A stretch of 64,000 bases of DNA from Gnetum montanum (lineage: Eukaryota > Streptophyta > Gnetopsida > Gnetales > Gnetaceae). The notes under the pieces were generated by a model. It saw only the letters and a list, made by a program, of their open reading frames with translations, was not told where the DNA came from and made no database searches. The translations under genes and the position numbers were made by a program. The stretch spans positions 136,460-200,459 of the forward strand of contig MNCI01006577.1 in assembly GCA_015680685.1 (NCBI GenBank), written 5' to 3'. Of this stretch, positions 1 through 11,707 are shown in pieces (within the stretch, counting starts at the first letter, position 1; each line of letters opens with the position of its first letter).

Positions 1-364
1 TCTCTCCCATTGTAACGTGACATATAAATCATACATTCTTTTAAAAATCGAAGCATAGATCTTTGAAAATCATGCGTTTCTCTCCTGATTAGCATCTCTT
101 CGGCGTGTTTGACATTATCATTGTAGCGGTCCATCCACGTCGTTTTCCTCCCATTTCACGATCCCCCGAATCAAATCGCAGCACGCAAAGATCTATAATC
201 TTCATCGTTTTACTGACCTGTAAGTCCTTGTCTGATCGACAAGACCGTTCAGGGTGCCACGGATTCGCTTTTTCCAGCATAGCCCTCGCGCGGATCCATG
301 GTTAAAACTGTATACACGGAACCTCGATCGGTATTTCCAGCTGCCGACGTTTTCTGTCATTACA
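1..364 (+). repeat. O-family LTR, 3' end only (O2)
   Basis: Read on the minus strand from 364 downward, this matches the terminal part of the O-family LTRs at 61219, 60777, 23433 and 40950. Shared blocks include a GGATCC followed by GAGGGC, a CACCCTGAAC block and a GTCGATCAGACAAGGACTTA block. In canonical orientation (TGAAACACC to GCTACA) the LTR lies on the plus strand and ends CATTACA at 364. The next bases return to the gag reading frame of A1, so this is the right end of an insertion, either a 3' LTR or a solo LTR. The left end is outside the window. Small ORFs here are incidental. Confidence 0.8.
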
Positions 365-1505
365 GTAACAAGACTGGGCATTGGCCTTTGGGGTGATCGT
401 ATAGGCATATGTTGCATTCATACGTATGATTGACAGTTGAGCACTTATTCCCTTCATTCCTTCTTTCCGAATGTCTATTATTTCGTCCTACTTCTTGGGT
501 TGTCAAAACTCTATCCCCAATGATGTTGATAAATTCTCCACACTTTTGATTCATCCATTCCAACATCTTATTGTTCTTTGCCTCGGCTTCTTCTAACAAT
601 TGTTGTATTGGCAAAGATGATGTTTCCACCTTGAGATTTGTTGATATCTCCTTGTTACGATCATGGACCTTTGTTGAGTTAATATTTTGGTCCCGTTGAT
701 GTTTTTCAACACTCTCCCATGTAGCTATTTCTCCTTCTTCTTTTGCTACCCGCTTAATAAGCTCTTCAATCTGATGGGTTCATAGGTTGTATAATTGACC
801 TCGGGCATATACTCCTAAGGTCTCTCTTGTTTCATTACGTAGCCCATCAATGATATGGTACATTAGCCTTTCCTCGGAAAACCCATGGCCTGGACAGTTG
901 TTTAATAGTGCATAATATCTTTCTAAGGCCATGTCCAAGCATTCATGTTGTGCTTGTTTCCATCCTTGGATTTGTTTCCTCAAGGCTGACACTCTTGCGT
1001 AGGTTTGATATTTTTCATTAAATACCTCTACCATTGTTGACCAGCGTCGTATTGAATTTGGTTTTAACGATCTATACCATACTTTAGCTTGGTCAAAGAG
1101 TGTCATCGGAAAGAGCTTCAATTTTTGCCAACTATTATCAATGTTATTCCATGTGTAGGAATCATAGAAGGCTAGTAAATGTTGATGCGGATCTAAGTCA
1201 TAGCCTTCTAAAAATTTGGGAAAGTTGTTTAAATCGAGCTTGGGTAGTCGGCTCTTTTTACGATGCCTACATGAGATTCAAACAGCCTCTTGTATTTGCG
1301 TGAAGCTTGTAGTGGCTAGTGGGGGTTCATCGTCATTGGGTAAGTTAGGCTTTCGTGTATTATGATGACGTTGTTTTTGTTCATTCTTATAGGAAACTCC
1401 CACTTCAGGTTGTATACTCCAACCTTCATCGTCATATAGCTCATTGGTTCTCTAATGAACTTCCTCACTAAGTGTGGCATTATGATCATCTCGTAGGAGA
1501 GGCAT
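365..1505 (-). pseudogene. gag: Athila-like gag remnant (A1)
   Basis: Structural Gag of a Ty3/Gypsy element, the protein that builds the cytoplasmic particle. The start is taken as the ATG at 1505-1503, 115 bases after the primer site. An acidic N-terminal part is followed by the capsid-type segment (AFYDSYTWNNIDNSW, LFDQAKVWYRSL, HIIDGLRNETRETLGVYARG). After one in-frame TGA near 778 the same frame runs on to a zinc knuckle of CX2CX3HX4C form, CNICLYDHPKGQC, about 374-412. A further TGA lies near 1285. The frame is cut at 365 by the O2 LTR just behind the last knuckle cysteine. The capsid segment is clearly related to the A2 gag at 17000-17400. It is a pseudogene; the pol part is not in the window. 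Confidence 0.9.
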
Positions 1506-1619
1506 TGTTGTGTGTGAATTTATGTGTAACTTTTTATAATTATTATTTTCTGAAAGATATATCGTTAAGTCCTTTACAGCGACCTTGTATGATATAACTA
1601 ATCTAGATAATTAGCACCA
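1506..1619 (-). other. A1 leader between primer site and gag
   Basis: Untranslated leader of A1, 114 bases. No feature beyond its position between primer-binding site and the gag start. Confidence 0.6.
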
Positions 1620-1637
1620 TCCCCGACAACGGCGCCA
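1620..1637 (-). other. tRNA-Asp-type primer-binding site (A1)
   Basis: The plus strand here reads as the 3' end of plant tRNA-Asp with one mismatch (A for G at 1626). On the minus strand it starts TGGCGCCGTTGTCGGGGA, one base after the LTR end. Athila and Tat lineages use this type of primer. It fixes A1 as minus-strand and 1639-2580 as its 5' LTR. Confidence 0.9.
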
Positions 1638-1984
1638 ATGATGAGTGGCGAGGTACCTCTACACTCAACCATACGAAACAAGGATCGCACGTGCGATCCG
1701 GTCGAACTCCGCAGATGGACTTGTTGTGGCACCTAGATAGTTAGCCTTGGGTCGCAGTTCGCTATCTTCCCACCTAGACTAGTTTTGCATATGTCACGTA
1801 TGGTTTAGTCTAGATGAGGTGTACGATGTGTTCTAACTCTAACGCTACTCCTGAAGGCAGTGGAAAATAATACTAACTAAGCTAAGCTAGGAGGAAAAGG
1901 GTAAGAAAATCTAATCTAGCCTAAGTGCGACGAGCAATCGATTCCTTGATCAACCGTACACATCTTGGACTTCGTGCACGACTA

Positions 1985-2101
1985 CCATTGGGACTACCAA
2001 GCGTAGCTCCTAGGTACGCCACTGGGATTACCAAGTGCAGATCCCAAATACGCCACTAGGTTACCAAGCGTAGATCTTGGATATGCCATTGGGCTACCAA
2101 G
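1985..2101 (-). repeat. U5 minisatellite in A1 LTR
   Basis: About 3.5 imperfect copies of a 33-34-base unit begin at 1985, 2019, 2053 and 2086, each with CCA(T/C)(T/G)GG and TACCAAG. Related CTTGGTAA units occur at matching places in S1 (near 18708) and in both A2 LTRs (15478-15550 and 47638-47705). Confidence 0.8.
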
Positions 2102-2487
2102 TAGTCACACTTAAATGCTCGTAATCAAGTCGTACTCGTTCCGCTTCTAGGAGTTAAGGGTGAAAGACTAATCGCGATGAGCAACCGATTCCTTGACTAA
2201 CCGTACACATCCGTAGATGCTCGTAATCAAGTCATACTCACACTGTGCTATGAAAGCAATAAATAACATTGAATAAATAAACTAAGTGAATGCTGCAATG
2301 ATGAAGTAATCTCAATATTTATTTCCGATCATGTGCATGTCCAAGTACGGCACACTCGAATAAAGACACCGTACAATTACATTCACCACACTGCTGGCAG
2401 ACACGGGAAAAAAATCTAACTCTAGAGGGATCAAACTACCAGAGCTTCGCTACTTCTAAACTAGGATCCAAATGAGGGAGAGCCACC

Positions 2488-2555
2488 TCTTATTTATATA
2501 TATGACAGCGAATTGCGATATCACGTATGCGATATTGCGTTGGCTGCGATATCGC
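2488..2555 (-). promoter_or_regulatory. A1 U3 promoter with GCGATATCGC array
   Basis: On the minus strand, three copies of a 10-base palindrome or one-to-two-base variants (2546-2555 perfect, 2529-2538, 2515-2524) stand just upstream of a TATATATAAATA box at about 2490-2503. The same arrangement occurs in S1. I infer a repeated factor-binding or chromatin site next to the core promoter. Confidence 0.65.
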
Positions 2556-2580
2556 GGCCTGTGCGAACCGCGTCTCATCA

Positions 2581-4727
2581 GTTGTCTTTGACACATCCCA
2601 TTCATGAACCTACACTTGATGATACCCAGACTTGAGATCAATCTTTGAAAACACATGAGCTCTCCAAAGTTGATTCAACAAGTCATCAATGCATGGCAGA
2701 GGATATTTACTTTTCATAGTAACTTGGTTTAACTACTTGTAATCTATGCATAACCACAAGCTCCCATCTTTCTTTTTAACAAATAGCGCTAGTGCACATC
2801 ATGGTGATACACTGGGTCAAATAAGGCCTTTATCTAGTAATTCTTGTAGTTGAATCTTTAGTTCTCCTAGCTATATGGGAGACATCCTATGTGGAGCCTT
2901 TGAAATAAGCTTTGTACTAGGTTTAAGTTCAATCTTGAACTTAATCTCTCACCTCAATGGAAAACCTTGTAATTTTGACTAGAATACATTAGAGAATTCA
3001 TAAACCACAAGAATTTGATCTATCTCCACCATATCTATTTTATAAATTGTATCCACAAAGCATTCATGCCCATTTTGAAGCATCCTACAGTACATCTGAG
3101 AGGAGACCAAATTTAGTTGCATAGTCCTTGAATGAGTTTGTACCTTAATTAGAGCACCCTCAATTGATTGTAGTTATAGGAGATTGTGTTGATAGTCTAA
3201 AATAGCATTGAACTACAAGAACTAATCCATCCCCAAAATTACATCATATACCCCAAGATCCATAACATGTAAATCACTAACCCATTGCACACCTTCCAGT
3301 TCTACTGATACATCTATACACATTTAATCAACTTGAGTTTCATGACCCTTAATAGAAGATACTATCAAACCAAAAGAAAGAGAATGATATACAATAGCTA
3401 CATGATGTGCAACTATAGGATTTATGAAAGAATGGTTAGCACTTCCATCTAATAACATCAACATAGCAAAGCCCAAAATTATACCTCCCATCTCCATCAC
3501 TGTGTTTGACTACATGTCCAAAGATTGGTCTATTAAGGCATACACACATCCTTGATTCCTGTAGTCCCCTCCTTCAGGCTAAGTGACTGATGCCACATCC
3601 ACCTTGAACTAGAGGTCACTATCCTCAGCCTCTACCTCCTCCACTACTACTTGCTTGCTTTGGGCACTCCCGAACTTGATGCCTTGGCTACCCACATGCA
3701 AAAAAAATTTGGTAATCCCTCTATAGATGACCAGGCTGCCCACATGTAAAAAAAATTTGGTAACCCCTTTGCAGATGACCAGGTTGCCCAAATTTATAAC
3801 AAATAATAGCTCCATGACCAGCTCCAACCATAGGATCATGAGTAGGTGTTGGATGCTCTCCTCCATGACCATGAGCTTACTTAGAGGGGTTAAGCTTGTC
3901 TTCAATTGTTGGTCCTCTCTTCTACCCCTGCCATCTCTCTCCATGTGATGTATCTTCCCACTGACTCCTCTCTAAATCCATGGCTATTGATCTAGCTTCA
4001 TCATAGGAAGTCAATCTGAGAGGTAATTGTTGATCCTTCAAAGATGGTATCAACCCTTGAGCAAACCTATTCATCCATGCTCAATCATTTATCTACATCT
4101 AAGGTACATAACTACTCAGCTTAGAGAAATGAGTATCATACTCCACCATAGACCAATTACCTTGATACAAATGGTAGAACTCGTCCTCCTTGACCTATGC
4201 ATATTGGGTAAACACATAACAACTTCTGAAAGATGCTAGAAAATCATCCCATGTAACCTCTTGACTAGTCCATCCCTTGGCCTACTCTTTAGTCATCCAC
4301 CAATGCTGGGTAGTACAAACTAATTGATAAATTGCCAAGCAAGTCTGCTAAGTTGATGAATAACCCATCAAATCAAAAGCCTTTTGTAATTCCTCCAACC
4401 ATTTTGTAGCTATAGTGGGATCCTTAATGCCATCAAACTTAGGAGGTTACAACTTTCAAAACTACTCTACTAGTTCCCTATTAATAGGCTGCCTCTTTAA
4501 ATCTCCTGAGCCTCCACTACCACTACCACTTCACACTTTCCTAATCATGGGAATGGGAGCATCACTAGTTGCAACATGTTGTTGTAGGATTTGTAAAAAT
4601 TGTTGTATAAGCTCTGGTTGCCTATTTGTAGGACACTGTTAGATGTTTGAGGAGGTTTCTCTTGTCCATCATTAGGTCCTTTTGGTTTGTGGGCCCCACC
4701 AACATCATGACCACATCTTCTATACAT
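2581..4727 (-). pseudogene. gag-pol: Tekay/Del-like gag-PR-RT remnant (T1)
   Basis: Minus-strand polyprotein of a chromovirus-type Gypsy element, opening at ATG 4727 (MYRRCGHDVGG). Gag is recognisable by PPKFDGIKDPT, then AKGWTSQEVTWDDF and a QGLIPSLKDQQLPL stretch (about 4450-4000). Next come three tandem, damaged zinc-knuckle units (3655-3802). PR is near 3440, where the usual D-S/T-G-A reads D-G-S-A; DVILGMD follows near 3250. The connector (SKAPHRMSP) leads into RT with [26 protein letters not shown] and [11 protein letters not shown] (2790-2600). RT stops abruptly at 2581 where the A1 LTR begins, so the YXDD part, RNase H and INT lie beyond A1, outside the window. Many stops, mainly at expected Gln, Trp and Arg positions. 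Confidence 0.9.
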
Positions 4728-4803
4728 CTCTATAACTTGAAATCACAAATGGGTAAGTGATCTAGGTAGCATACAACATTGGAGTAAACTAGCTAGGGCA
4801 AGG
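4728..4803 (-). other. T1 leader, primer site not resolved
   Basis: Short stretch between the proposed LTR end and the gag start. I could not find a convincing initiator-Met-tRNA primer site, so the LTR end at 4804 is provisional. Confidence 0.35.
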
Positions 4804-7419
4804 TGTTACTTAGAATTAAGTGATCTTATAAAAGAAGCATGATAACTAAAAACCAATAATGTGTAGAATACATGATATTAAGGAAGGTGAAACGGTATAG
4901 AACTTTTTGACCACATCAAAAACTAAACATACATTTCAATAGATAAAAAAGATGCATATCTCTACATAAGGTAAACTAAGCACTGCTATGCTAAAATACA
5001 AAAAACACATAAACATCATCATCATATATATAAAAGTACAGAGAGTTTCATCCAAGGCTCTCTAGTCCACACTATTGTACATGAAAATATACAATAACCA
5101 AGCATTGAAGATTTTCCCCTCCTCTACTCTATCTCTCTATGCTCATCTAGGCTCCTGCACCTTTCACCTATAATTAAATAAAGTTAGTACACAACTGATT
5201 GGGAAGCCTTTACACTTCCCCTATTATATGGTTGATAAGTGTTGAACTAGAGGAAAGGAGTGGGGTACAAGGCAACCTATAACAACTGTTAGTCTTATGC
5301 ATACTCAAAACAACATACACCATATTAGCCATAATGCTAACATACGCTCATCAATCATAGATAAAACCACAGTCTGACATTTTCTATCCTACCCATGTCA
5401 TCATATCCAAATAGTCCATGACCCACATAATCAGAACACATATTATCCATGATATGACTCACAAACTGATATCATCATATACATAGCCCATGTGGTTGCT
5501 AACATATCCACACTCAATATAGCATATGAAACATTGCCATTATGATTGCAAGTATTTTATTTATCCAACTAGTGCTAGGATCCTTCAACTTGTGACCTGC
5601 AACCACTAGCCTTCTAGAGGACTAGCAATAAGGACGAACACACCTATACCATGTACCAACCGTAGGGATGAACATACCTACGCTCTTCCACTAGTTAAGA
5701 TAGGAGCCTCATCAATGCATCCTAGTTAAGATCAATCCATACTACCTCTAGGCTGCCTCATCACCAACTAGTTAACATCCTCATGTTAGCACCACTTACT
5801 AACAACCATCATAAGCGATGTCATGAAAACATGTACACAGTTTGGCTAGCTTAAGCTAACACATGTCATAAGCACAACATACCTAAACAAACATAACCAC
5901 ACATATCCACTCCCAACAGTTACAATCATTCCATGAAAATAATACCATAATGTATTAAAATAACATGAATATCTTAATATGACAAAACAATACCATATTT
6001 CTCAGATGGAATGTACTTCCATACAAATGACCACTATAATAACCTTTAAAATGATATATGCCTAAAGAGAAAACTAATCGCAAGATTAGAAAGTACTTTC
6101 CAAAATGATCCCAATGATACTAATTTTACCTAAATCAGACTCCTAGAAGTAGAGTTATGTGTGATCAAAGTTTGATTAATAAAATAATATTTAATTATCA
6201 CCTTGAAAGATTGGAACTCCCAAAAGTGCTTGTGCCCCAATAGGCCCTACAAATATCATATTCCAATCATACAATTTTCATCAACACCACATATCATATT
6301 CTACAAGTCCACATCATCTTGTACATTGCATATACATAATACATAATTCATAACCAAAATTAGACAATTTTGGGAAATAGAAAAAATAACATGTCCAAGC
6401 TTAATCTTTAAGCTATTCGCCCCACATGCCCACATCACATAATCATATACACTAATCTAACACAAAAATATAGGGAAAAGGTAAAGACAACCCACCAATT
6501 ACAATTGTTGGGCAAAAAGGTCAAAATGAGTAGAAAATCCTTAAAAATATAATAGGACATTGTTTCGCTCCTAGCAAGTTTTGCACCTATGTAGATATGA
6601 CCATAGCAATCCTAAATCTAGGTTCAAAGTAAGCAAAAATCGTCTAGAAAGCTCAAAATTCAGAAAAATGTGGAATAGAAGAAGAAAACAGAAAGAAAAA
6701 TAGGCTCCTGTGTGTTTTTGTTAATGTGACAGAAAAATAAATACAGAACTCAAAACCCAATTTCTCTCACAAGTAGTGGTGAGGTGGTGGGAAAAGAATA
6801 AACCTAAAAATAAAACTATGCTTTTAAGCATATGTTAAAAAAACATATACACAACTTTTTGTTTTTTCTCCTTGGTGCATGTCACGTGCAACCTAACTTT
6901 GCTTTTTTTTAACATTATTTTATTTCCATTTTTTAAATATGTCATTTTGATAAGCAAATATATTTTTCTCCTTCATAACTAATGCTGTAAACTTTAAGCA
7001 GTGCAACAAATACACTGAGACTCGAAATCAAAATTCGTTTGAACCTATGAGATCCTTATCATACGCTCTACACATTCAATGCCAAAACCACATCCAAACA
7101 TTATGCAACATAGTGCTATAGTACAAATGCCAAAATATCGAAATTACACATAAAGCATAAAAACATACTAGATGGGTGCTCTTGCACCCCAATTTAACAC
7201 CCTTGCTAGCAACATCACCTGTCTAACACATCACACAAGGCTAGTGTACATAATCACGTTAGTTGAAAATATAAAGACATCATACTCGTAACATAAAGAC
7301 GAAGCCTCATAACATATAAAATACATTAACTTGTCCCCAACAACCCACTAGGACTCCACACATAATGTATAAATCATAAGTGTATGACCATACCTATTGT
7401 CTCTAGATGGGATGTAACA
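4804..7419 (-). repeat. T1 5' LTR (long, non-coding)
   Basis: About 2.6 kb without coding potential, directly upstream of T1 gag. On the minus strand it would start TGTTACATCC (7419 downward) and end CTAAGTAACA (4804), giving 6-base inverted termini TGTTAC/GTAACA. Long LTRs starting with such a motif are usual for Tekay/Del chromoviruses. The partner LTR is outside the window, so the boundaries rest on motif and position only. Confidence 0.55.
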
Positions 7420-8209
7420 AGGATCATCAATATTAGAATTGAAGGTAATTTTTAGGAAAACTAGAAACTTCCAAAGTTTGGTCAACCAAAATTTTCTATT
7501 TACAATCCTCACTCATCTCAGGATTTTTGTTTCAAAAATATTAATTTAAGCAGTTAGAAACTATTGGTCTCTTTCCCAAAACCATTATATACCCCTTGCT
7601 ATCTCATCTCCTTCCCCTTCTTTCTTGGATCTATTCAGATCACTCCAGCCAAAAGATGAAGATCTCAAAGTAGAATTGTATTTCAACAAAACATTTTTTG
7701 TCAAATTACCATACCAGAAAAGGACCCAATGTAAGGATTTGCTAAAGGAGATTTGTCTCTTGAAGGTTCGGGTTGGTAAACTGTAACAAAAAGCTATGCT
7801 CTTAACGAAGATCATAAGCTCAATTTTGAGTTAAGTTCAAGTTCATTAGATTTTATTTATTTGATTATATATGTTATTTTCCTTTTTCTTTCTTTCTTTC
7901 TTTTATTATGCCACAATTTGAATTCATGATCAAGTTATAAACTTTGTAATATCATTTTCTATTTTCTCATCTCCAACTTTGTCCAAATGAAAATGCTATT
8001 TTAAATATTTCTCTAAATATATTCAGTTTCACATAGTTTTGTTTCCTAATTGGATTGGTTCTACTTACTTTGTGCACATTCAATTTATAGTGTCATCACA
8101 TTAAAATATAGTTTTCATTTCTAAAATAAAAATTACAATTATTTATAATTATGTGACGTATCCTACTTGTTAACTTAGTTCAAATTTCAAAATTTCTAAG
8201 TTTAAAATC

Positions 8210-8338
8210 CATCATTGCTCTATTAGTTGAGACTCTTTCTAAGTTTCATACCCATATAGAAGATACCCTATGTGATAGTCTCTTTAAATAAGTTGATTTA
8301 GAGGGTGTTGCTTGAAATCCAATTTCATGTATCAATAA
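8210..8338 (+). repeat. fragment of a G1-type LTR end, inverted
   Basis: Matches the reverse complement of 12577-12702, the 3' end of the G1 LTR. Shared blocks are TTGAGACT, CATACCCATAT and TCTCTTTAAATAAGTT, ending ATCAATA against ATCAACA. Only about 130 bases can be followed, so this is a remnant of a second, plus-oriented copy of the same LTR family. Confidence 0.6.
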
Positions 8339-10180
8339 ACAATTTTCACATTTGCCTTAACTACCCTTAAGATAGGTAAAGTAATGGCTACGATAAAGTT
8401 AAGGGTTTCCTTTTTGGATGAAGAAAACTCAAAGTCCTCTTCATGATCAATGTTGTAGGTAGTCGGACCATTAGAGCAGGCTATTCAAAGTTGTAAAGGA
8501 TGCAACCAACTATCTTTTTATCATGCTCTACACTTTGAGCAAAGTTGTAAAGTTGTAAGTTGAATGTAATGTATGTAGTCATAATAATGGATAAAAGAGA
8601 AGATATTTATGTTGAATGTGATGTAACTAGTCCTAACAATGAAACAAAAGACATATCATAATCATATGAATTCTCCATTAGTTCTAGTGGACTTTTAGCC
8701 TACTTTTATTTTGTTTTGTTTTTCTTTTCAATTTAAATTTAAATACTTGCTTACTTTATTTTAAAACACTTCTTATAACTTATAATTTGCAAATTTATAA
8801 TAATTAAATCTAATAAATTAAATAATGGTAATAACACATTTCATATAGCTTTAACTATTTAATTTAAAGTTGTTGCATGCATGTTAATAAGTTATTTTTA
8901 AATAATAACATTAAATTATTATTCTTAACCTAAGTGATACAATCTATTTATTAAAGTTTGCATTCTCTATATATTACTATATATGCTTCACCATAGATCT
9001 TTTATATATTTAATGGTTGAGTATTGAAATGCAACTACTTCTAGAATTTTGTAATTATTATATTATTATGAATATTTGATTAAGTATATTTTATTGTATA
9101 CTATGCACATAAGATTATATAACACTATGTTAATGAGCATTTGTCCTTATCCAAGTCATACCATTAATAAATTTTCATTATCAAATTGAAAATTTAAGTT
9201 TTTAAAAGTAAAACTAAATATATATTAAAATATCTTTATTTAGAAAGTGCTTTTAAAATGATGCTACACTTAAGATATGTCTACTTACTAACAAATCCTT
9301 TTAATTTTGCTAACTTAAATAGCATTGTTTGTACCAAAATTTTTATTACAATATACGAAAATTTATAAGTATCATTTAGGGTATCACTATTATCAACATA
9401 AATGATTAGTAAAAAAATATAGCTTTTAAAAAAATTTCCTTTTTATTTTTTATATTGAAAATAAATATCTTCTCTAATCATATCACATTTTAGATTGAAT
9501 AATATTCTAAAAGTTTTTAGTTTTGAGATGTTAAATTATATACCTATGATACCACAACACATGAAAGTAAATTTTACTTAAAAATAGGAGATATTGATTT
9601 CAAATTAATGCAAATTACTTTGTGATCCATAATACAAATTAGTTTGGTCTAAATGCATCCTATAAAAATTCAATTGGATATTTACATCAAAAAGGACATG
9701 CAGATTATGCTTTGATAACAACTTTGAGAATTAATATTTCATTATGTTTAAGATTTTTGCTTTTCTTCAAAATAATAGAAAAATTTTAATAATAATTTAG
9801 ACTTTTGGTATATTGTACATATCATATCATTATTAAATGAAAAAAGGTTTATATTAACTGAATTGTGGGTTTCTATGTCATTGGATACCTAAGGTTTACA
9901 ATAATAAATCCATTTCATATTTCTTGATACTATCTTATTTGTAAAAAAGCATTGTTTTTAACCTACCTTAGAAATTCTTATATGCTTAAAACTTGAAAAT
10001 TTTTTATCAAGAACAAAGTTTTTCAAAAAATATTTCTTTGCTAAATTAGAAAAAAGTTAAAAGAAATAAGTATTTTGTTATGTATACTTGAGGATGATTA
10101 TCATAATCTTTTTAGAAGGCTATTACCATGATTAGTTTATACCTTTCATAACTATCAAGGTTAATTTAAAACATACCTTG

Positions 10181-10326
10181 AAAATTTATTAAAAAATATC
10201 ATATTTTACGATTTTAATTTGAGAATGTAATATTTGTGTAGTTTTACAATATACAAAATTTATTAAAAAATATCATATTTTATCCTTTTAATTTGAAAAT
10301 GCAATCTTTTTTCAGTTTCACAATTC
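10181..10326. repeat. tandem duplication, period 74
   Basis: Two adjacent copies start at 10181 and 10255 with identical first 20 or so bases (AAAATTTATTAAAAAATATC) and similar ends (GTTTTACAAT / GTTTCACAAT). Local duplication in AT-rich DNA. Confidence 0.8.
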
Positions 10327-11523
10327 ACACTAATTGAAGGGGTATTAATGCAGATCCAGAACATCTTTGGCAGTTTCTATGACTTTCCAAGGTACAAACA
10401 CTATCAAAAAATTTTCAGCCCTTCATGTAATTAGAGAAGTTTGTAGTCTTCATTAACCAATGAAATTTACATAAATATCTATATTGTGTGATTGTGCTTC
10501 TTTCCTCTCAAGTTGATTTACTAGTTAGAGCATTATGCTCTATCTTGCCATAATGGATCCATTGCCACCCAACATTTACCATCACTTATCAGTGGAAATG
10601 TTTCAACATTGAAATGTTTTTGATAAATTTCATTCCATTTTATTTCATTTTTTAAATTCTATGGCAACAAAGATACCATATCAAGTGACGAAAGGATATA
10701 AAGTGATGTAATTCTCAACTAGTATTGATACAAAGTACTTTAATTCTGAAGTACTCACTTTACATGGAATTCTATCAAATTGAATGAAGGCCTATATTGA
10801 ATTGAACATATTACTAGAGAGGATACTTGTATGAAAGGGAAAATGTAGAGGAAAAAAAGAAGAAGAAAAACTTCTAGTCATTTCTATTGAGTTTGTCTTC
10901 TATGTAGCCTTTGGTTACACAGTGCATTCATCTCATGTAGCTTTTGGTTGTGCAGTCCAATTTTTTAGAAGAAGCTTGTACTTGCGAATGCAGGTTAGTA
11001 ATTTTTAGTGCAATAATTTACAAATTCATTTGGGTAAAAAATCTTGTATTGAGTAGATCAAAAAAGAGCTTCAAGTTTGGATTTTCATTGTTCAAGTTTT
11101 GTTTACGACATTTGTCCCAAATTGCAACATTCATTCTTGTCAATTTTCAACAACACTTACAACTAAATTTTAAGCCATAGGTATTGATGTTTTTATGTTG
11201 TCTGAGTCTTTGTTTTAACATTCTTTGATATTTTCTTTGTATGGGAATTTTATTTCTTTTATTTTAGCATTTGCGTACTCTCTTTGTGTTAGAAACTTTG
11301 ACATTTTTACATCTTTGGTAGAAAGGTAGAAGGATATTTAGAAATTAAACTCACAATTTTTTGCTCATTTGCTATCATTTTTTCATGCTCTCTATAATTT
11401 TTTGGAAACTTTTAAAAGTAAAACTTGTAATGATTTGTTTAGTTTTAGTTTTAGTTTTAAAATGAAAACTAAAACTTTAGCATATCTCTTTATTTCTTAC
11501 CTTTAGCAAATCTCTTTATTTTA

Positions 11524-11707
11524 TTATCCTTCTGTAGGAAATTTTTTCTANCGTTGAAAGGAAGCTCAGCTTTTAAAAAAATTAGAATCATGAGCTAAGA
11601 AATAAAAATTCAAGGCATGTTTGATTAGAAAGAATCATTAAATGAAGGAGTTGAAAATCCTTACAAAATGGTAAGTTTTTTAGAAAACATTTCCTACAGA
11701 AGGATAA
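11524..11707. repeat. inverted repeat, 26-base arms
   Basis: The left arm 11524-11549 and right arm 11682-11707 are complementary with one mismatch, with a loop of 132 bases. Both arms contain CCTTCTGTAGGAAA or its complement. No ORF or element boundary is seen next to it. Confidence 0.75.

Larger units (their letters stand above)
1639..2580 (-). repeat. A1 5' LTR
   Basis: 942-base LTR with 7-base terminal inverted repeats TGATGAG / CTCATCA. Read on the minus strand it holds, in order, an array of GCGATATCGC palindromes, a TATA box, R/U5 with AATAAA-like sites, a short minisatellite and the primer site. It is homologous to S1 (18261-19088) over its whole length and to the A2 LTRs in R/U5. 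It interrupts the RT frame of T1 at 2581; the flanking 5 bases there are GTTGT on the plus strand, but the matching duplicate lies outside the window. Confidence 0.92.
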
